Position numbers and translations under genes: made by a program
Notes under the pieces: model-generated
Databases searched by the model: none
What the model was told of the DNA's origin: nothing
The model's input: the letters and a program-made list of their open reading frames with translations, nothing else
Assembly: GCA_007694905.1 (NCBI GenBank)
Contig: REEU01000142.1
Span: 108,465 to 172,464 of the forward strand
DNA length: 64,000 bases
Source: Gammaproteobacteria bacterium
GTDB taxonomy: Bacteria; Pseudomonadota; Gammaproteobacteria; Pseudomonadales; Azotimanducaceae
Direction of reading: 5' to 3'
Shown: piece after piece, positions 59,950 to 64,000 of the stretch
Numbering within the stretch: position 1 is the first letter of the stretch
How the letters are laid out: the number at the start of each line of letters is the position of its first letter

Positions 59950-60630
59950 ATGCTGGACTGGAATCGGATCGACACCGTCCTGCTGGACATGGACGGAACG
60001 CTGCTCGATCTGCGCTTCGACTCTGAATTCTGGCTCAATCACCTGCCGAACCGTTTCGCTGCGCATCACGGCCTCGAGGCGGGTGCTGCGCAGGCGAAGC
60101 TGGACGTGCTGTTCCGTTCGAGCCGGCGCAAGCTCGAGTTCTACTGCCTGGACTGGTGGAGCGCCCAGACCGGGCTGGACATCGTGACGCTGAAGCACGA
60201 CCTGGTCCACCTGATCGGGTTCCGCCACAACGCCCGCGAATTTCTTGGCGCGGTGCGGGCGTCGGGCCGCCGGTCGGTGATTGTCACCAACGCCCATCGG
60301 GCGAGCCTGGACCTGAAGCATCGTCACACCGGCATCATCGATCTAGTCGACGCGGTGGAGAGCGCCCACGACCATCGCCTGCCCAAGGAGGAAGGGCGGT
60401 TCTGGTCGACGGTGCAGGGCCGCCTGGGCTTCGATCCGGAACGGACCTTGCTGGTAGACGACAACATCGACGCCCTGGTAGCCGCTCAGGCCTACGGCAT
60501 CGGCCATCTGCTGGCGATTGCCCAGCCGGATTCCGGCGGCACCCGGCTGCAGGGATTGCCCTTCCCGGCGCTGGAGGATTTCGCCCTGCTGCAGCCCATT
60601 GGGCCGCTGGCGCAGGCGGACCCGGCATGA
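59950..60630 (+). CDS. HAD-family GMP/IMP nucleotidase (YrfG-like)
   Basis: 226 residues from ATG 59950. HAD motif I VLLDMDGTLLDLRFD with both catalytic Asp residues, motif II VIVTNAHRAS, a Lys in RLPKEEGRFW, and motif IV LLVDDNIDALVAA. E. coli YrfG (222 aa) dephosphorylates purine 5'-nucleotides. It is followed by hslR (ATGA overlap) and hslO, the order nudE/yrfG-hslR-hslO-pckA known from many gammaproteobacteria. Confidence 0.92.
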   Translation: MLDWNRIDTVLLDMDGTLLDLRFDSEFWLNHLPNRFAAHHGLEAGAAQAKLDVLFRSSRRKLEFYCLDWWSAQTGLDIVTLKHDLVHLIGFRHNAREFLGAVRASGRRSVIVTNAHRASLDLKHRHTGIIDLVDAVESAHDHRLPKEEGRFWSTVQGRLGFDPERTLLVDDNIDALVAAQAYGIGHLLAIAQPDSGGTRLQGLPFPALEDFALLQPIGPLAQADPA

Positions 60631-61070
60631 ACGGCGACGACGACCACGCCGCCGGAACCGGCTCGGGCGACCGGAGCAGAATCCGGCTGGACAAGTGGCT
60701 CTGGGCAGCGCGCCTGTTCAAGACCCGGGCCAAGGCCAAGGACGCGATCACCGGCGGCAAGGTGCAGGCGGACGGACAGCGCGCCAAGCCAGCGAAAGAA
60801 ATCACCGTGGGCAGCATGCTGCGGCTGCGGCGCGGAGACGACGAACTGACCGTCGAGGTGCTCGCGCTGTCGGACCAGCGACGCGGCGCCCCGGAGGCAG
60901 CCTTGCTGTACCGGGAAACCGACGACAGTCTGGCCGCGCGGACCGGGGCCGCTGCCCGGCGTCGCGCTCAACGCGACGCGGTGCAGCTGCCCGGGTCGCG
61001 TCCAGACCGACGCGACCGCCGAACGCTCGAACGCATCAAGCGCGGCGACAATCCGATCACCAACGAATGA
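60627..61070 (+). CDS. hslR: Heat shock protein 15 (ribosome recycling factor HslR)
   Basis: 147 residues, start overlapping the yrfG stop. S4 domain at about 15-65: RIRLDKWLWAARLFKTRAKA and KDAITGGKVQADGQRAKPAK. A basic C-terminal tail (RRAQRDAVQLPGSRPDRRDR) follows. Hsp15 binds free 50S subunits carrying nascent chains. Operon with yrfG and hslO. Confidence 0.93.
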   Translation: MNGDDDHAAGTGSGDRSRIRLDKWLWAARLFKTRAKAKDAITGGKVQADGQRAKPAKEITVGSMLRLRRGDDELTVEVLALSDQRRGAPEAALLYRETDDSLAARTGAAARRRAQRDAVQLPGSRPDRRDRRTLERIKRGDNPITNE

Positions 61071-61074
61071 GACA

Positions 61075-62034
61075 GTGAGTCGAGCCATGCCCCAAAGCGA
61101 CGCGAACGCTTCACCTGTGGACGCAGACCGCCTGCAGCGGTTCATGTTCGAGGAACTCGATATTCGCGGTGCCCTCGCCCGGCTGGACGAGGCCTGGGCC
61201 TCGGTACGCGGAGCGCAGCGCTATCCCGAGCCTGTCGAACGCCTGCTCGGCGAGTTGCTGACCGCCACCGCCCTGCTCGCGAGCATCGTCAAGGTCAGCG
61301 GCACGCTCACGGTGCAGGCCACCGGCGACGGACCGCTGGCAGCGCTGATGGCGGAATGCCGCGACCGCTCCAACCTGCGCGGGATCGCCCGGATCCGCGA
61401 TGCGAAGGCGTTGCGCATGGAGGCGCGCGACGACGCCGCAGGCACCGGAATCCTGGGCAAAGGCCTGGTGACCATCACCATTCGACCGGATATCGGCGAC
61501 CGCGTCGGCGAGGCCTACCAGGGGATCGTGCCACTGGACGGAAGCAGCATCGCCGAGGCCCTGGAAGGCTATTTTGCCCAGAGCGAACAGATCCCCACCC
61601 GGATCTGGCTGTCTACCAAAGGCGAGCGCAGCGCCGGCATGCTCATCCAGGCACTGCCGCCGGAGATGGCCCACCATGACCACGGCGAGCGGCGGCGGGA
61701 GGAGGATTTTGGTCGCATCACGCTGCTTGCAGACACGGTCAGCGGCAGCGAGCTCAGAGAGCTGCCCGGCGAGCGCCTGCTCACGCGGCTGTTCTTCGAG
61801 GAAACCGTCGCGCTGCAGCGTCCGGAAGGGCTCGCGTTCGCCTGCAGCTGCAGCCGCGAGCGCACCCGGGATGCGCTGCGCGCCATCGCGGAGCAGGAGC
61901 TCGAGGAGATCATCGCGGAGGAGGGCGACATTCGCATGGAGTGCCAGTTCTGCCACGCCGAGTATCGCTTCGACCGAGTGGACGTCGCAGCGGTCCACGC
62001 CTCAGCGGCGCCCGACGACGGCCAGGTGCACTGA
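61075..62034 (+). CDS. hslO: Redox-regulated chaperone Hsp33
   Basis: 319 residues as annotated from GTG 61075; ATG 61087 (MPQSDANASP) is an alternative. E. coli Hsp33 is 292 aa. The redox-sensing zinc site is CSCS near residue 258 and CQFCHAEY near 292, giving CxC and CxxC. Other conserved blocks: RFMFEELDIRGALARLDEAW, TATALLASIVKVSGTLTVQA. Oxidation releases zinc and activates the holdase. It lies 4 bp after hslR. Confidence 0.95.
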   Translation: MSRAMPQSDANASPVDADRLQRFMFEELDIRGALARLDEAWASVRGAQRYPEPVERLLGELLTATALLASIVKVSGTLTVQATGDGPLAALMAECRDRSNLRGIARIRDAKALRMEARDDAAGTGILGKGLVTITIRPDIGDRVGEAYQGIVPLDGSSIAEALEGYFAQSEQIPTRIWLSTKGERSAGMLIQALPPEMAHHDHGERRREEDFGRITLLADTVSGSELRELPGERLLTRLFFEETVALQRPEGLAFACSCSRERTRDALRAIAEQELEEIIAEEGDIRMECQFCHAEYRFDRVDVAAVHASAAPDDGQVH

Positions 62035-62259
62035 CCCGGTCGCGTCCGCCGCAGCGGTCTGGCATAATCCGCGACCCTTTCGCGCCTCGCGCGCGCGGGC
62101 GCCCTAACGCAGCATTCGCCTGGAGCGACCCAGGGTCACCCGGCAAGGCATCACCCCCACGACCGCCCCCGCCAAGGTGGGCGGCCTGACAAGCCCGTGA
62201 TAGGTTGCAAGCGCCCTGAACCGAACAGTCTCAGGGCATTGAAAGGACGGACATCGAGC

Positions 62260-63822
62260 ATGGCACTGGACATCGACAAGACCTCACGCCGAACGGTCTA
62301 TCAGGATTTGGCCCTCGCCCATCTGGCGGAACTCGCCATCCTTCGTGGCGAAGGCGAGTTTGCCAGTAACGGCGCGCTGGTGGTGCGCACAGGGAAGCGT
62401 ACGGGCCGGTCGCCCATGGATCGTTACGTGGTCGATGAGCCCGGCTCATCGGCCGCGATCGACTGGGGTCCCGTCAACCGCCCGATAGCGCCGAAGGTCT
62501 TCGATGCCCTCTGGCAGCGGGTGGAGGCCTATCTTGGCGAACGCGACAACTTCGTGTCGTCGCTGCATGTGGGTGCGGACCCGGATCACTACCTGCCGAT
62601 CTCGGTAACCACCGAGACCGCTTGGCACAACCTGTTCGCGCGCCTGCTGTTCATTCGCCCCGACGCGTACAACCCGTCCGCCAAGGCTGAATGGCAGATC
62701 CTCAACGCACCAGGGTTCGTCTGCGACCCTGAGCGTGACGGCACCAACAGCGATGGCACCGTCATGCTCAACTTCGCCGAGCGCAAAGTGCTCCTAGCAG
62801 GGATGCGTTACGCCGGCGAAATGAAGAAGTCCATGTTCGCGGTGCAGAATTTTCTGCTGCCCGAGAAAGACGTCCTGCCCATGCACTGCGCCGCCAATGT
62901 CGGCACGGACGGCGATGTCTGCCTGTTCTTCGGCCTGTCCGGAACGGGTAAGACCACCCTGTCCGCTGACCCTTCACGGCTCCTGATCGGCGACGATGAG
63001 CACGGCTGGGGCCCGGGCAGCGTGTTCAACATCGAAGGCGGCTGCTATGCCAAGTGCATCGATCTCAGCCGCGAGAACGAGCCCGTCATCTGGGATGCCA
63101 TCCGTTTCGGCAGCATCGTCGAAAACGTGGTGATCGACCCTGATACGCGCGAACCCGATTACAGCGACAGCTCCCTGACTGAGAATTCCCGCGCCTGTTA
63201 CCCGCGCGAGCACATCGCCTTGCGGGTGGACGAAAATCGCGCCGGCGAACCGCGGGCCATCATCTTCCTGACCTGCGACGTCTCCGGGGTATTGCCACCG
63301 GTCTCCATTCTTTCGAAGGAGGCGGCGGCCTACCACTTTCTGTCGGGCTACACCGCCGCTGTAGGCTCCACGGAAGTCGGCTCCACCGAACCCTATCGGG
63401 CGACGTTTTCCACCTGTTTCGGCGCACCGTTCTTCCCGCGACCGGCAGGCGTGTACGCTGATCTCCTCATGCAGCGCATGGATGCATTCGGATCGAAGGT
63501 CTATCTGGTCAACACCGGCTGGACGGGCGGCGGGCACGGCGTCGGCAAGCGTTTCCCGATTCCGGTGACCCGGGCGGTGGTCAGTGCCATTCAGTCCGGG
63601 GCCCTCGAGAACGTGGAGACCCGCGAGCTCGAAGTATTCGGACTGGCGATTCCGACCTGCGTACCTGGCGTCGATTCCACCTACCTCGACCCGAGAGCCG
63701 CGTGGAGCGACAAGGGCGCCTACGATGAAGCCGCGCACAGGCTGGCAGAGAAGTTCGTCGCCAACTTCAAGCGCTTCGACGTGGCGCCTGAGATCGTCGC
63801 TGCAGGTCCGCGCACGGACTGA
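62260..63822 (+). CDS. pckA: Phosphoenolpyruvate carboxykinase (ATP)
   Basis: 520 residues from ATG 62260 ([20 protein letters not shown]) preceded by AGGA. The P-loop [17 protein letters not shown], the PEPCK metal/oxaloacetate site [30 protein letters not shown] and [16 protein letters not shown] mark the ATP-dependent enzyme. The first committed step of gluconeogenesis. About 225 bp separate it from hslO, including a probable promoter. An upstream frame of 21 codons is open but unlike the family. Confidence 0.96.
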   Translation: MALDIDKTSRRTVYQDLALAHLAELAILRGEGEFASNGALVVRTGKRTGRSPMDRYVVDEPGSSAAIDWGPVNRPIAPKVFDALWQRVEAYLGERDNFVSSLHVGADPDHYLPISVTTETAWHNLFARLLFIRPDAYNPSAKAEWQILNAPGFVCDPERDGTNSDGTVMLNFAERKVLLAGMRYAGEMKKSMFAVQNFLLPEKDVLPMHCAANVGTDGDVCLFFGLSGTGKTTLSADPSRLLIGDDEHGWGPGSVFNIEGGCYAKCIDLSRENEPVIWDAIRFGSIVENVVIDPDTREPDYSDSSLTENSRACYPREHIALRVDENRAGEPRAIIFLTCDVSGVLPPVSILSKEAAAYHFLSGYTAAVGSTEVGSTEPYRATFSTCFGAPFFPRPAGVYADLLMQRMDAFGSKVYLVNTGWTGGGHGVGKRFPIPVTRAVVSAIQSGALENVETRELEVFGLAIPTCVPGVDSTYLDPRAAWSDKGAYDEAAHRLAEKFVANFKRFDVAPEIVAAGPRTD

Positions 63823-63865
63823 CGGCCCTGGACGCCGGCCATGGCGCCTCGCGGGCACCAGGTTG

Positions 63866-63898
63866 GCCCCTGAAGGTCGCGCTGACGACCTCGGGGGC
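63866..63898 (+). terminator. Probable terminator after pckA
   Basis: GCCCCTGAAGGTCG-cgctga-CGACCTCGGGGGC forms a long hairpin with one or two mismatches, followed by TTCC. The T-tract is poor, so termination efficiency is uncertain. The hairpin separates pckA from the next start. Confidence 0.55.
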
Positions 63899-63969
63899 TT
63901 CCTGGTAATCTCCGTCCGTTGCGGGCCTCAGGCCTGACCTCTCCGTCGTCCGAAGGAGTGCCTGCGCTC

Positions 63970-64000
63970 GTGAAACCACCATCGGCGCTCTATCAAGCGC
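63970..64000 (+). CDS. Start of an unidentified gene at the right edge
   Basis: A GTG at 63970, preceded by GAAGGAG 12 bp away, opens VKPPSALYQA before the window ends. The fragment is too short to identify; it would suit the start of a ZapE/AFG1-type ATPase, which begins with a similar Leu/Tyr pattern, but this is a guess. Confidence 0.35.
   Translation, partial: MKPPSALYQA

Overview
The window is a 64 kb piece of a high-GC gammaproteobacterial chromosome. The core gene order (pilM, mrcA, malic enzyme, rpmE, priA, SPOR protein, hslVU, DUF971, ubiE-ubiJ-ubiB, hisE-tatABC, typA, glnA, ntrB-ntrC, secB, glutaredoxin, rhodanese, gpmI, M23 peptidase, ctpA, deacetylase, hisA/hisB, mutY, yggX, tRNA-Phe, cysQ/nudE, hslR-hslO-pckA) is, from memory, close to the order around PA5044-PA5195 of Pseudomonas aeruginosa. 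The sequence is not Pseudomonas itself: several genes of that order are missing and others have been inserted. I can support Gammaproteobacteria (a non-enteric lineage of the Chromatiales/Xanthomonadales/Pseudomonadales type) but not a genus. No rRNA, CRISPR array or plasmid/phage replication gene was seen.

Region by region. 0-14 kb holds housekeeping genes: cell wall (pilM start, PBP1A), a broken malic enzyme gene, L31, PriA, an FtsN-like SPOR protein, the HslVU protease behind a good sigma-32 promoter, ubiquinone synthesis (ubiE, ubiJ, ubiB), orphan hisE and the Tat translocase. 14-21.7 kb holds dtd-typA on the minus strand and the nitrogen regulon glnA / DUF4124 / ntrB-ntrC, with a near-perfect sigma-54 promoter and two NtrC palindromes. 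21.8-28 kb is a fimbrial locus: two spore-coat-U (SCPU) subunits on the minus strand, diverging across an AT-rich region from a small exported protein, a PapD-like chaperone and a TcfC-type usher. 28-41.7 kb is again core: trmL (carrying an in-frame palindromic repeat insertion), a DUF4212/sodium-solute symporter pair, secB-grx-yibN, gpmI, envC-like, ctpA, deacetylase, hisB-hisA, a degenerate two-component protein, mutY-yggX and tRNA-Phe.

41.8-55.5 kb is the most accessory part. It contains a REP-associated (RAYT-type) transposase, a phosphotransferase divergent from an acyl-CoA synthetase, a GTP-cyclohydrolase-II-like gene, copies of a dispersed repeat with core TTGGGTGTCCAGAGT, and a cluster that looks like an exported amine-oxidation module: a Tat-exported FAD amine oxidase, a periplasmic RidA-like imine deaminase, a TonB-dependent receptor and three small c-type cytochromes. 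55.5-64 kb returns to conserved genes: a sirtuin, an FKBP isomerase, an unusual long group-2 sigma factor, cysQ-nudE, yrfG-hslR-hslO and ATP-type pckA, with the start of a further gene at the right edge.

The candidates I consider most worth pursuing are the exported amine oxidase/RidA module, the mixed SCPU/TcfC fimbrial locus, and the dispersed repeat family that has inserted in frame into trmL and may be linked to the RAYT transposase.
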